DNA of 64,000 nucleotides, taken from assembly GCF_016801865.2 (NCBI RefSeq), contig NC_068938.1, positions 19,588,873 to 19,652,872 of the forward strand, written 5' to 3'. The notes beneath the pieces are model-generated. The model worked only from the letters and a program-made list of their open reading frames with translations. It made no database searches and was not told where the DNA came from. This document shows, one piece after another, positions 43,489 through 56,200 of this stretch; position 1 is the first letter of the stretch; each line of letters begins with the position of its first letter. This stretch comes from Culex pipiens pallens (Eukaryota; Arthropoda; Insecta; Diptera; Culicidae). A program made the translations under genes and the position numbers.

Positions 43489-46400
43489 ATGGCCACTTCC
43501 TGTCGGGTTTGTCAACGGGACGACGGAGCGCGGACCATTGACGTCGCTAGCTTGTCGGAAGAGAGCGGGCTGTCGATTTCGTTGATGCTGAGTTACTGCG
43601 CCCAAGTTGAGGTGAGTTTGTTGTACACGGTGAAGGGAAACTACTTAAAATCAATGTTTTGTTTAGTTTTTTTTACATTTTTTTAACTTAATGATTCATT
43701 TAAAAATGATGCAATTTTCATTTTAGAAGCAAAAAAGCCTTTTTACAGTTTTTTTTAGCACTGGTCACTCAAGTCGGAAAATCGGGAAAGTCGGGGAAAA
43801 GTTAGGAATTTGCCAAAATCTGAAATTTAAATAGGACTTAAGAACCCTTTTTGCCTTTAGCCCTTATTTATGTTTTGCCTTCCTCACCTTACCGAGGAAA
43901 GGCTATAAAATCACTCGGAAAACGAAATTCTGAACAAATTCTGAGAATCGTTTTGATCTCATTCGATCGGTCTTGGGGTCCCATAAGTCGCTATAGACGA
44001 TCAAACGACAAAATTACCCACCACTAGAGGGTGCTGAATCTTGGGGTGATGTTTACATTATATCCTAAAGAGAGCAAATCGGTTTGAAATTTGAAATTGA
44101 TTTATTTTATCGTCAAAACGAAATTTGTAAAACATTATACCATTTTAAGGTAAGAAATAAAGAGCTTAATTGATACAAACAAAAATATTTTTGTGATGGC
44201 CGATTTTACCTGTTCATTATTTGATTCAAAATTAGGAAATTTTACAATCAACCAAAACCAAATTAATTAGTTGAGAAAGTAAGTTATTCAAGTGGATTAA
44301 TGTTTTTTTAAGTCACTTTTACCATAAAACCAAAGCTCTGTCTCAAAAATTTAAATTGGATTGATTTTCAAAATAAGCAATCTAACCTCACTCTCGCGTT
44401 TTCAATCCGGATCTCAGAATTTTCAATGAAAATGGCAACTTAGCAAAAAATTCAAAAAGTCAATCGATAATACTTTTTATTTCTTACCTCCTGTTGACTT
44501 TGTTTTAATCCAAAAGATCAGTTTTCATAAAAAAAAATCATAAAATAGTTTTCACTCACCTTTGCACTTATCGTGCAAAAATGTAAACGTAACCTTCCAC
44601 CAAAGTTCTCCTACTCGAATGTAGATGGCGAATCGTGTTTTTAGCTTTTGTTTTGGGGGCCTATTGAAAATTATAAAGTTTAGTTAAGTACTTCAAAAGT
44701 TATGCTAAAAAAACGATTTTAACAAAAGTCCGGAAGATTGTAAAAAGGGTGGTTTTTGTAAGAAACCCCGTCATGTTATACATTTTAAGAAAGGTATTCA
44801 AAAGACCTTTCCATCGAGTTCAAAAGATCGCATATCTGACAACCCTATCAAAAGATCAAAAGTTCAAAGCACATAAGTGTTATTTATAGAATTTTCAGAG
44901 GCCGGAACTCATATATTTCGATGAAAACGTTGTCCGGATCTATCATGCGATTTGTCGTTGGATAGGTAATTGAAAGACCTTTCCATCGAGTTCAAAAGAT
45001 CGCAGATCTGACAACCCTATCAAAAGTTATAAGCACATAAGAGCCCTGAATTATGAAGATCTGACTACCCAATCTGACGTTATGAATAATGAATCAAGTT
45101 GATAGAACACTGAAAGGTCCGTCCTTTTGTATCTATTTTGGATAGCATTACCCTCTAAATGTGAGGAAGGCACCAACCACCTAAGGGTGAATTAAGTAAC
45201 GTTTTTGGGTAAGAAATGCCTATTATTTGAGGTTCAGGAAAAGTCGAGTGTTTGAAAATGGGATTTGAGTAGTTCTTGGTCGTTTGACTTGTTCTAGTTT
45301 GTAATCACAAAAGTCAAACTAAATAGTGACGATCTGGATTTTACACATATTTTTTTCAAAATAGCTAGCAGAAACTAAAAAAATGCCAAGGATTTATATG
45401 CTTATGCTTATTTGGAATTTTTAAAATAGATTTTTTTTGAATAGATAAGACAATTCCACTTTTTTTTACTCTAAAAATGGTGAGACGTTGATATTAAATA
45501 ATATGGGGATGCTTCGGGTAGGACTATGAAAGCTTCAATTCTGCTATTTGTTTTTCTTCTTTTCACTGTATATTAGCAACCAGAGATCTCATCTTAAATA
45601 TTTCTTAGAAAATTTAGAAAATTTTCTGAGCTTATGGTAAAAAATATATTTAGAAATGGTCACACATTGGCACTTAAAAAACGAAAATTGCAAATGTTAG
45701 TTAAAATCAAACTTGAAGTAGCCATATCTCTAAAAAGGAGCAAAATTTATATAAAGTACATTTCTATAAAAAAATTGATTTCGGGTGTTCAAACTTCAAA
45801 CCTAAAAATGCGATTTTTTGAAAAAAAGTTTTTCGTGTTCCTTTTTTATAAATAGTCCTCATTAATATCTACAAGTTTGCCGAAGACACCAAATCGATCA
45901 GAAAATTCCTTTCTTGATTACTTCAAAAGATGAGAAATTTTGAATATTTACGTACCACTTTCTAATGGACAGCTGATTTAGTAAAGAATTGCTCCAATTT
46001 GAGACTATTCTCTGAAACTCGAGAGCTTGCAAAAGTCTACAAAATTGACGATTTTGTAAACGATTCCCATGAATTTTCCACTTACCTATAGGTGTCCAAC
46101 GGAGAGCAAATATGTTCCGAGTGTCTCATGAACCTGGAAACGGCATTCAACTTCCGGAAACAGTGTCGCCAAACTAGCGCCCCGGCTACCCCTCAAGTTG
46201 AAACCACGGACCAAAAACCGTTCCAATGTTGCGTGCCGTGCTGTATCATGACGGCAACCAGCATGCGTGACTTGGTTTTACACTCGACGAAATTGCACCG
46301 CGTCGAACGTGCGGCCAACACTGCGCAACAAAAAACCGAACTTGTCAGCACGAGTTGTCCCATCTGTTGCGTCGGATTTTCGTCGGTTGGTGCTATGAAA

Positions 46401-47432
46401 AACCACTCCGAAACGCTGAACATTCAGTGGACCAAGCTGAAGTGTGACAAATGTCAAATGGTTTGTCAAAACACAGTTAAATACGCCGAACATCGAGTCG
46501 AACAGTGCACAGGAGTGCCGGTTGAGGCAGTCGGAGAGGATCACGTAATGGAGTGCGATAATGAGAACACCTGTGACTTGGATGGTAAAATAAAACGTGC
46601 CATGGAAGTAGTCAAAACTGGAAAACGATTTATGATCAAATTGACTGAATCAGAGGTTCATATCCTGACTGAAACAAGCTATCCACTACTGGGACAACTG
46701 GAGGAGTTGTTGGCGTCTTATGACGAGACATCCAAAATTTTCTACGTTTGCGGGACTTGCGCTTTTCAAAGCTTGTTGAAGAATTACATTCTCCAACATA
46801 TTGCTACGTCACATGATTGTCATGGCTTTTACCACGCTTTAAGATCGTTCGATCCAACGCAAGAGGAACCCTGGCTGAGCTGCGCATCTTGTCACTTCGT
46901 GGCCACAAATCCCATATCTATAATGCAACATCAGAACAAAGACAAACACTCCGGTATCAAAACGGTACCTCCCCAATCTACCAAGCCTGAACCCGCTCCG
47001 GAAACGGAACAATGCATCGAGATAGGCAAATCAATCAAAGTTGAGGCACCGCAAATCGCAGCAAAAGTTAAACCACACAAGTCAAGCAGCCATCCCGTCA
47101 CCAAACGCGTCGTTCCCAAAGCACCCGGCAAAATGAAGCCACATCGCCCTAGGCCGGAAAAGAAGCACGAAACGCTGTTGTGCAGGTGTGGTCTAATGTT
47201 CACTCAACAAACGCTCCTGTCGCGCCACATGGACTACTATTGCCAGCTTAGGTTCGAGCCGATTTCACCAGCGCCAGCGCAACAAAAGGTTAAGAATGTG
47301 CTGAAGTGCAACGGTTGTCTGCGGATACTGAGATCGCCATCGGACGTCGCGCGTCACCAGCAGAACACCTGCCCGGCGTACCGGAAGCAACGGTTGGGAG
47401 CGCGGTACAGTGCTAGTGCGGCGGAGCTGTGA
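43489..47432 (+). CDS. ZAD-type C2H2 zinc-finger protein
   Basis: Exons 43489-43611 and 46092-47432 (donor GTGAGT, acceptor CTATAG) give 487 residues. The N-terminus is a zinc-finger-associated domain split by the intron: C5-x2-C8 in exon 1 and C49-x2-C52 in exon 2, followed by the helical LMNLETAFNFRKQC. ZAD domains dimerise insect transcription factors. About six irregular C2H2/C2HC-like fingers follow: near residues 78-105 (CCVPCC), 129-150 (CPICC), 156-175 (CDKC), 258-285 (CGTC), 298-325 (CASC), and two C-terminal ones ending in H-x4-C (CRCG, CNGC). Between them lie an acidic linker and a basic Pro/Lys-rich segment (about 335-400). Target genes are unknown. The start is the only ATG just before the CRVC motif. 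Divergent from Prp40 and flanked by the transposon pair. Confidence 0.9.
43612..46091 (+). other. Intron of the ZAD zinc-finger gene
   Basis: A 2.5 kb intron. It contains a GGTCACTCAAGTCGG-type hAT-like element (about 43760-45275) interrupted by another element (43877-45171), then a fragment of the window-start foldback family near 45880. Other parts are AT-rich and featureless. Confidence 0.7.
43877..45171. mobile_element. 1.3 kb element with GCCTTCCTCAC ends
   Basis: Inverted ends GCCTTCCTCAC and GTGAGGAAGGC. Inside, the phrase GACCTTTCCATCGAGTTCAAAAGATCGCA with CTGACAACCCTATCAAAAG occurs twice (about 44800 and 44970). The element begins TTGCCTTCCTCACCTTACCG, which I associate with a common mosquito repeat. 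No reading frame. Confidence 0.65.
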
Positions 47433-47444
47433 GTTTTCGGGAGG

Positions 47445-47450
47445 AATAAA
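47445..47450 (+). terminator. Poly(A) signal of the ZAD zinc-finger gene
   Basis: AATAAA 13 bp after the stop codon, giving a very short 3' UTR. Confidence 0.6.
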
Positions 47451-47538
47451 TAGTTTTACTTTTTATTTGGTGCGTTTAATTACTGTTATCCGAAAGCCCA
47501 ACTTAGAGGAAATTTTAAAGTCTCCTATTCTGAAAATG

Positions 47539-49264
47539 CGAGCTAAACATTTCATTAGGGCACAAAACCAAAACGTAAACATTTCGACGGTAACATTTCA
47601 AAAGGCATCATGTACATTTTGACACTTTCTGGGTTATTGCATATTCTGAAAGTACTCCTAATAAGCTACCTCTCCACCAAAAATGAGCAAAAGTTACTTC
47701 AGTAAAGTCTGTTTAATCATGATTTTAAATAAAGTAACATAAACAAAATCTCTGCCATCAGCAGTCCCTGTTTATATAGCCCTGTCAACCTGTCAAACAA
47801 AAGACTACATGAACCTCGTGACGAAAAAAAAGCATCATGAACAAAGCGCCATGTACCTACATTCGGCGAAGAAAAACGAATCATAACAAAGCGTCCCCCT
47901 CAATAACAGCAGGGTGATATAGACGTTGGTGATTTCAAAAGGAGTTATGTTTGTTTTTCTCAAATAAAACGACGGAAATAATGTTTTATTGAATTTGGAT
48001 GATCAAGTATCAATAAAAGCAACGTTTTTCATCGTTTGTTATCATTAGAACATCTTATTTTGCTTTTAAATTAAAATGGGAATTGAAAATGGATGCTCAA
48101 CATTCAAATGCGTTTTTCTCAAAACGCATGGTTTGTACATGATGCTTTTTGAAATGTTGGCGTCGATTTGGGATTATTCAATTATTCCATTCATTAGTAC
48201 ACTCCCTACATGCCCCCCAAGAATCAGATTGATAGCAAACAATTTCCTATTGAAAAAATCAAAAACTCAAAAGGGCCCATAACAATTTTCACTCCGAACC
48301 AGAAAAAAAGTTCAATTGTGCCCTTTTCTTTTTCGTTAGTTTTTCGTGGTTAAGGAACTTTCTATGTTATAAAGTGAACTTTTCATACATTCTTAACACT
48401 AATTCACTTCAAAACAAAGTTTGGTTTACGTTTCACCAAGGATTTCTGCAGAAAAAAACTTCGTCGAAATACAATATTTAATACGGTCCGCGGCTGCTGT
48501 TCAGTACACTTTTGAAGAATTTTTATGTTTCACATACCTTATCTACACCATTCGATTACAAAACTTCACAAATTATCAAAATTTCCGCTGAATTCCTTAT
48601 TATTTCTAACTAAACAAAAAGGCCCATAAACATCATTAAAAACAACAATCAGGTGACAGCGCTGTAGTGCCCTTTCAGTTCTTTTCGAAATTGCATTAAG
48701 AAAGGGCCCATTATGAACAACAGTTGGAAAGTTAAAAGGGCCCAATAAGGCTTTCTAGGCCCAGTGAGAAAAATATAATTTAATCCAAAAATGATGAACT
48801 CCTCGTCACAGTGTCCTGATGCAAACAATGATCGAGCTCGAGCTGTCACAGCCCTGCGAAGTATGTTGGCTGACATATCGGGCGGTCAGTCAAAAAAACC
48901 AGCTAGAAGTCGCCTGACAAAAAACTTTTGCTAGAAAGAGATAGGAAACCTGATGCAAACAAACGTCCAGCTGTCTTGTAAACATACTTTGAATGTGTTG
49001 GTAATTTTCTGACTAGAAAGCCTTATAGCGAGATTTTTTAAAATTATGAGTTTTATTGCAAAAATCAACATAAATTAAGATGCATTAAAGCAGAGTTGAG
49101 GATAATGATGTGTTTTATCGAATCATCAGTAAAAATACCACCAGTCAAGCTTTCTTTTTAAATAGGAATTGAAACAAGTTGTCCCTAGAGTTGTCCACTT
49201 TTTGCCAGCGATTTCCTCGAATCGCGGTTTTTGGTTTTGTGCCCTAATGAAATGTTTGGCTCGA
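47539..49264. mobile_element. 1.7 kb element with long terminal inverted repeats
   Basis: The left end CGAGCTAAACATTTCATTAG then GGCACAAAACCAAAA, and the complement of the right end CGAGCCAAACATTTCATTAG then GGCACAAAACCAAAA, match over about 35 bp. Flanking AATG on both sides may be a 4 bp target duplication. Internal GGGCCCA motifs recur (48274, 48612, 48707, 48738). No transposase frame. Confidence 0.75.
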
Positions 49265-49506
49265 ATGGACCTTCGTCAGGCTCCTGGTTTCATCTGAAGA
49301 ACTCATTTTGAAGCACACGAGGTGTTTGCAAAAAATGTGTAATTTTTAGAACGGCCATACATTTTTTTTGCAATTTCAGTTTTTCGTGCACGGAGATGGA
49401 TTCTGCTCGCCCAAATTCCACAACTTTGACAGTACGATTTTAGCGTGTACCGAAAATTCAAACTGTCAGAATCTCAAAATCAAAACAAACAAATTACGCG
49501 AAGAAC

Positions 49507-52308
49507 ACGCAAAGCCGACATTAGTCTTTTAAGACTTAAAATTAGGCTTTATCGAACCTAACCGTGTTAAGTCTTTTTAAGCCTAATGATGGGTTAGTCT
49601 TTAAAAGACTAGTTTCGTTTTAGTACGAAAAAGCCTAAATTTTAGGCTTTATGTAATCGTCAAAAAGCCTAAATTTTAGTCTTTTTCGAGAATGCGAGGG
49701 GATCGGAGCGGACATAATCCAAGATGGCGGAACTTGATTAAGACTTATTTTTAGGCCTAAAAAGACTTATTTAAAGGTTTAAAAGACTAATTTTAAGGCT
49801 TTTGCAGGAAATGGGAGGGGTCAAAACGGACAAAATCCAAGATGGCGGAACTTGATTAAGACTTATTTTTAGGCCTAAAAAGACTTATTTATAGGTTTAA
49901 AAGACTAATTTTTAGGCTTTTGCAGGAAATGGGAAGGGTCAAAACGGACAAAATCCAAGATGGCGGAACTTGATTAAGACTTATTTTTAGGCCTAAAAAG
50001 ACTTATTTATAGGTTTAAAGGAGTTATTTTTAGGCTTTTGCAGGAAATGGGAGGGGTCAAAGCGGACATAATCCAAGATGGCGGAACTTGATTAGGACTT
50101 ATTTTTAGGCTTAAAAAGACTTATTTATAGGTTTAAAAGACTAATTTTTAGGCTTTTGCAGGAAATGGGAGCGGTCAAAGCGGACAAAATCCAAGATGGT
50201 GGAACTTGATTAAGACTTATTTTTAGGCTTAAAAAGACTTATTTATAGGTTTAAAAGACTAATTTTTATGCTTTTGCAGGAAATGGGAGCGGTCAAAGCG
50301 GACAATATCCAAGATGGCGGAGCTTGATTAGGACTTATTTTTAGGCTTAAAAAGACTTATTTATAGGTTTAAAAGACTAATTTTTAGGCTTTTGCAGGAA
50401 ATGGGAGCGATCGAAGCGGACAAAATCCAAGATGACGGAATACTTATTTTATGCCTGAAAAGCCTAGGGGATCAAAATAGCTGGAATAAACAGTAGAAAA
50501 TAAAATATTGTTATATATTATTTAAATATATATAAAAATGCTTTTATTCGGTAATTCGGTAGTTTTGGAATACGACAGATTCACGAGGCGTTCAGCTTTA
50601 ACCTGAAAATAAAAAAATCAATATTTTGAAGATGAGTTGCGAGAGCTTGATAGTTATTTAAAAATTGGGTGATTTCATTTAAGAGTTTATCTCAGAACTG
50701 GATTTGCGTAGTTACACGCAGAAAAATAAAGCATATTTGAATCAACAAAACGTTTTGTTGATTTGAAAATCATTTTTTTTTGTTGAATCAACGCTAAACG
50801 TCAAAGCAGCTTTTTCAAAACAACAAAAGACTTTTGTTGAATCGAAAAAATCAAGGTTTGTTTCAACGCAAAATCAGCGTTGATTATATTCAACAAAAAT
50901 TTTGTTGATTCAAACCTCGTACAGGCTGATTCTACAAAACTTTTTTCTGCGTGTAAGCAAATTCGATTTTTAAGAAATTTTAAGGATTTAAGAATTTAAG
51001 AATTTAACAATTTAAGAATTTAAGAATTTAAGAATTTAAGAATTTAAGAATTTAAGAATTTAAGAATTTAAGAATTTAAGAATTTAAGAATTTAAGAATT
51101 TAAGAATTTAAGAATTTAAGAATTTAAGAATTTAAGAATTTAAGAATTTAAGAATTTAAGAATTTAAGAATTTAAGAATTTAAGAATTTAAGAATTTAAG
51201 AATTTAAGAATTTAAGAATTTAAGAATTTAAGAATTTAAGAATTTAAGAATTTAAGAATTTAAGAATTTAAGAATTAAAGAATTAAAGAATTTAAAAATA
51301 AAAAAATAAAAAAATTAAAGAATTAAATAATTTAATAATTTAAGAATTTAAGAATTTAAGAATTTAAGAATTAAAGAATTTAAGAATTAAAGAATTTAAG
51401 AATTAAAGAATTAAAGAATTTAAAAATAAAAAAATAAAAAAATTAAAGAATTAAATAATTTAAGAATTTAAGAATTTAAGAATTTAAGAATTTAAGATTT
51501 CAAGAATTTAAGAATTTAAGAATTTAAGAATTTAAGAATTTAAGAATTTAAGAATTTAAGAATTTAAGAATTTAAGAATTTAAGAATTTAAGAATTTAAG
51601 AATTTAAGAATTTAAGAATTTAAGAATTTAAGAATTTAGGAATTTAAGAATTTAAGAATTTAAGAATTTAAGAATTTAAGAATTTAAGAATTTAAGAATT
51701 TAAGAATTTAAGAATTTAAGAATTTAAGAATTTAAGAACTTAAGAATATAAGAATTTAAGAATTTAAGAATTTTTTGAAGTTTTGAATTTTAAAATTTTT
51801 GAATTTTTGAATTTTAAATTTTTAAATTTTTAAATTTTTAAATTTTTAAATTTTTAAATTATTAAATTTTTAAATTTTTAAATTTTTAAATTTTTAAATT
51901 TTTAAATTTTTAAATGTTTAAATTTTATTTTTTTTTAAATTTTTAAATATTTAAATTTTAAAATTTTAAAATTTTTGAATTTTTGAATTTTTGAATTTTT
52001 GAATGTTTGAATGTTTGAATGTTTGAATTTTTGAATTTTTGAATTTTTGAATTCTTGAATTTTTGAATTTTTGAATTTTTGAATTTTTGAATTTTAGAAT
52101 TTTTGAATTTTTGAATTTTTGAATTTTTGAATTTTTGAATTTTTGAATTTTTGAATTTTTGAATTTTTGAATTTTTGAATTTTTGAATTTTAGAATTTTA
52201 GAATTTTAGAATTTTAGAATTTTAGAATTTTAGAATTTTAGAAATTTAGGATTTTAGAATTTTTGAATTTTTTAACACACACACACACATACATACCGAG
52301 TAGCACAT

Positions 52309-52401
<93 letters not shown>

Positions 52402-53123
52402 ACTTATTCACTAACACAAACACAACCACCACCACCATAATTTTCACCGCCACCGTCGGTTGTCCACTCCCGCTTCGTTGCCCTTTTTCGCTTCCACTTT
52501 GGATTTCAATCCCCGGCGGATTCATTCCGCGATTTTCTGTCCACACGTCCATTTTCTGTCCACACGTCCACGCCGTCCACAAAAAAAAGTTGCTTCCCTC
52601 CTGCATCCGCAAAAAAACACGCCTTCCCGTCTTCCTCCACCGTACCGAGAACCAGAATTTGGGAACCCGGTATTTCGTTCTGCCGCCGTCTCACTCCGGC
52701 CGAACCTTCCGGCAGGAAAAACACAAAAACTTACCTACAAACTGGCCAAAATCCTGCCCCTGTCCCGGACATTTCGTTCGGCCGCCGAGTCGGCCGCCGT
52801 CTCACTCTGGCCGAACCTTCCGGCAGGAAAACCACAAAAACTTACCTGCAAACTGGCCAAAATCCTGCCCCTGTCCGACGAACAGCAACCACCACCGGCA
52901 ACTTCAACTTTTCCTGATTTGACATGTCAAATCGTGAACCAAAGTTTATAGTACAGAAAAGCCTTAAATTTAGTCTTTTTCTAAGTTTTGCGCTAAGTTC
53001 TAAAGAAAGCCTAAAATTTAGGCCCAAAAAAAGACTAATTTTTAGGCCTTTTTCTGACAATACTGACCTAACTTCAAAAAAGGCTAAAAATAAGTCTTTA
53101 AAGACTAATGCCGGTTTTCCGTG
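49507..53123 (-). mobile_element. Copy B of the 3.6 kb non-autonomous DNA transposon
   Basis: Reverse-orientation partner of copy A, 3617 bp, with the same internal order and rare variants. Its ends are CACGCAAAGCCGACATTAGT (left) and the complement of CACGGAAAACCGGCATTAGT (right), flanked by AA on both sides. It lacks the nested 1.38 kb insertion. Subparts: 119 bp repeats 49690-50450, MITE 50712-50956, octamer arrays 50960-52262, (AC)n 52312-52400, GC-rich block 52410-52915. Its GGAAAACC end lies 89 bp upstream of the FBXL15 ATG. Confidence 0.85.
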
Positions 53124-53212
53124 AACGTCGTAATATTTTTCTCCCCTTTCGAAAACAAGTGAATCCCGCAGAAAATCCGCGTTCACGTTCCAAAGTCCGC
53201 GGTGCCATTCTA

Positions 53213-56200
53213 ATGGCAGACTACGGCACCGATGACACCGCACCGGAACTAACCCTGTTCGACATCGCCTGGGAGGACGTCCTCTTCGCGAAGCTGCTTC
53301 CGCTCCTATCCCTGGCGGATCTGTTCAACCTTCGGTGTTGTTCCCGGCTGAGCAAGCAACTGGTGGACGGTGGCCTGCGCTCGCGAAGGATCGTCAATTT
53401 GTCCGGCAACAACAGCCGTAGCGTGCACCGTGCGTTCCGGGTGCTTTCGCGCAAGTGTCGCAACGTCCGGACGGCGAACCTGGCCAAATGCGGCTGGCTC
53501 AGCGACGAGCTGCTGGCGGAGTTTCTGCGCGCCAACACCAAGATCCGGCGCGTTAATCTGAGCGATTGTGTGAACGTTACGCCGGTTGGGCTGCAGCCGA
53601 TCATCATCGAGTGCAAGCAGCTGCAGGAGCTCAAGTTGGCCCGTTGCAGTTGGCTGACGATCGGGGCCATTGAGGCGCTCACGTTGCACCACTCGGCACC
53701 GGGGGCGCACGGAATCGTCGAGTTGGACATTTCGCACTGCGTTGGGCTGAACGAGCGGTGTATTTCGATTTTTCTGCTGAATATGCGCCAGCTGAGGACG
53801 CTGGCCGTGGCGTACATTCCGGCCGTGACGGACAATCTGCTGTACTCGATCGCGAAGAACGCCAAGGCGATGAGGCACTTGAACATTATTGGATGTCAGC
53901 TGACCACGGATCGGGGCGTTGGGTGGGTATTGGAGAACCAGATGGAAAAGCGTGATTTGGGTCGAATTGCGACATATTTTTTTTACAATATTTTGAAATA
54001 CCTCGTCGATAGTCAAGAAGGCTAATAGAAAAAAGCGCGCCAATTCACATTGGGAATGGGAAGGAATTTGCGATTGTAGACGGTGTTGTTTTCATTCGCT
54101 GCATGTTGAGTAAACTTTTGTGGATGTACATGAAATAGCGCAGAGCGGGGCTTCTTTTCTATATCCACTTTCGTCTACTATTCATCTTTTGTTTTATTTC
54201 TCTCTACTATTGCCCACTCTATTTTACCAATTAATACTGCTGTAACAAACTGTGTTTACCTTAGCAAATTTCTCGAGAGGATCGCAAAACTTTATTTAAA
54301 AAAAGGTCAAGGAGACTCAGAGACTTGAAATTAAAAAAAAAATGTATATGAACAAGACCAGAAGGGAAAGCCTTACTAGAATCATTTAATTTTCTGTCCG
54401 AAGAAATCAAAAATAAAAAATAAATATCAAAGACTCAATTTTGAAATATGCAAATTCACCCATTCAAAAAATCTAAAAATGTATATCCTTAAATTATAAC
54501 ACTCTAAAATAATTATACATTAAAATTCAAAAAATAAAAAAATAAAAAAATACAAAAATTTCAGAACCCGAAAATTAAAAAAAATCAAAAAATCAGCAAT
54601 TTAAAACAAATTAAAATTCCGGAACTTATAAAATTCAAAAAATCTTAACTTTTAAATTCAAAAACAACATAAATGAAAAAATATCAAAAAAAAATAAGGG
54701 TTACTTTTAACATTAAATTCGAGTTCTGCGACCCCAATTTTGTCAAATTTGAATATTTGATTGCATTTTTAAATAGAAAAAAAAATTTTTTTTCTCAGCA
54801 TGTTATCATAGCCATTTTGGCCGCCATCTTAAATTTAAAAATTCTAAATTATTCTAGATATATCTAAAACAAGCCTTACCCGGCAAACTTCGTTTTGCCT
54901 TTTTTCGTTTGTTGACGTTTTTTGCTTTTTTACTTATTCAGCCTCCTGTGATCAAAATTTGATTTTGCACAACTTTTCCCATACAATCTGCAGATTTTTC
55001 GGAATCGGTTCCAGAGTGGCCAAAGTTGTCACTTTTTGGCGTAAGAACCTTCCTTGGACTTATACGAACTCAACGCAACAAAGAGCACCTCGATCCGACG
55101 TTCCGTGTTGAATTGATTCGCGTTCGAACAAAACCGTCGAAATTTTTTATATATATAGATATGACTTTAAAAAAAAATCTGATTTTCTCAAGGTGGCATA
55201 AATTGGGGTTTGCCTGTTTTAATGCAACTGAAAATAACCAACATTTAAATAATTTTGTGTACAATACAGGATTGTTACGGCGAACAAGATCCGCGCTATT
55301 TGAGGAAAAACAAAATTCGCGAGAAAATTACAAAAGAGTTTCATAATAATTTCAATGTTTCAACCTCAGAACGCAGAATATTGAAACGCCGAAAATTATA
55401 TTTTTGCTAGCATGAAGTAAACTAGAGCGAAAAGCCAAAACGAAAATTTTTACAAAAAAAAAAATCAAAAATAGAAATTTCTACAATTAGAAATTTTGAT
55501 CTGAAAACTAAATCAATTTAAATTATTAAAAATTATGAAAATTCCTAAATTTTGCGATTTGAAAATCAAGGTAAAGTTTGTACTCGATGATCCTCACCAA
55601 CGTGTCACTCAGAAAAATCGAAGCACTATTTTTTATAATTTTCTTCTCAAAATTTCTCTAACCTAAAAAAATACAGTGGTTGTTCGGTGACTGGGCGTTG
55701 TTTAACTGGGCTGCTTTTTAACTGGGCGCTCGATAACTGGGCCGTAGCCCAATTAAAAAGCAGACAAACGTCAAAAAACCATAACAAACCGAAATTACCG
55801 AGGGGTTAATGGATGCAAAAGCGTGATCAATAATAAAAAAAAAACTTTTTTCAAACTTTTATGTAATTTCAAGTCTCAATATGGAAATATGAAAAATAAT
55901 CATTGTAAATAAATGTGAGTAATATTTATTTTATATTTTATTTGCAAAATATTATGCATCGGTGGTCCCCTCGTTATTTTTTGTTCAGCCCAGTTAGCGA
56001 GCAGCATTCGGTGACTGGGCTACGTTCTCAGCCCAGTTACCGAACAAGTACTGTACTCAAAAGCTATAAAATTTTCTGTAACCAAAGAATAAATTTAAGA
56101 TTCTAAGAAATCAAATTAGTGTTCTCGTGATTGTTTTTAATATTATTTTTTAGAAATTTTTACTTTTTAAATTTGTATTTTTTATAATTTTGAAATTTTT

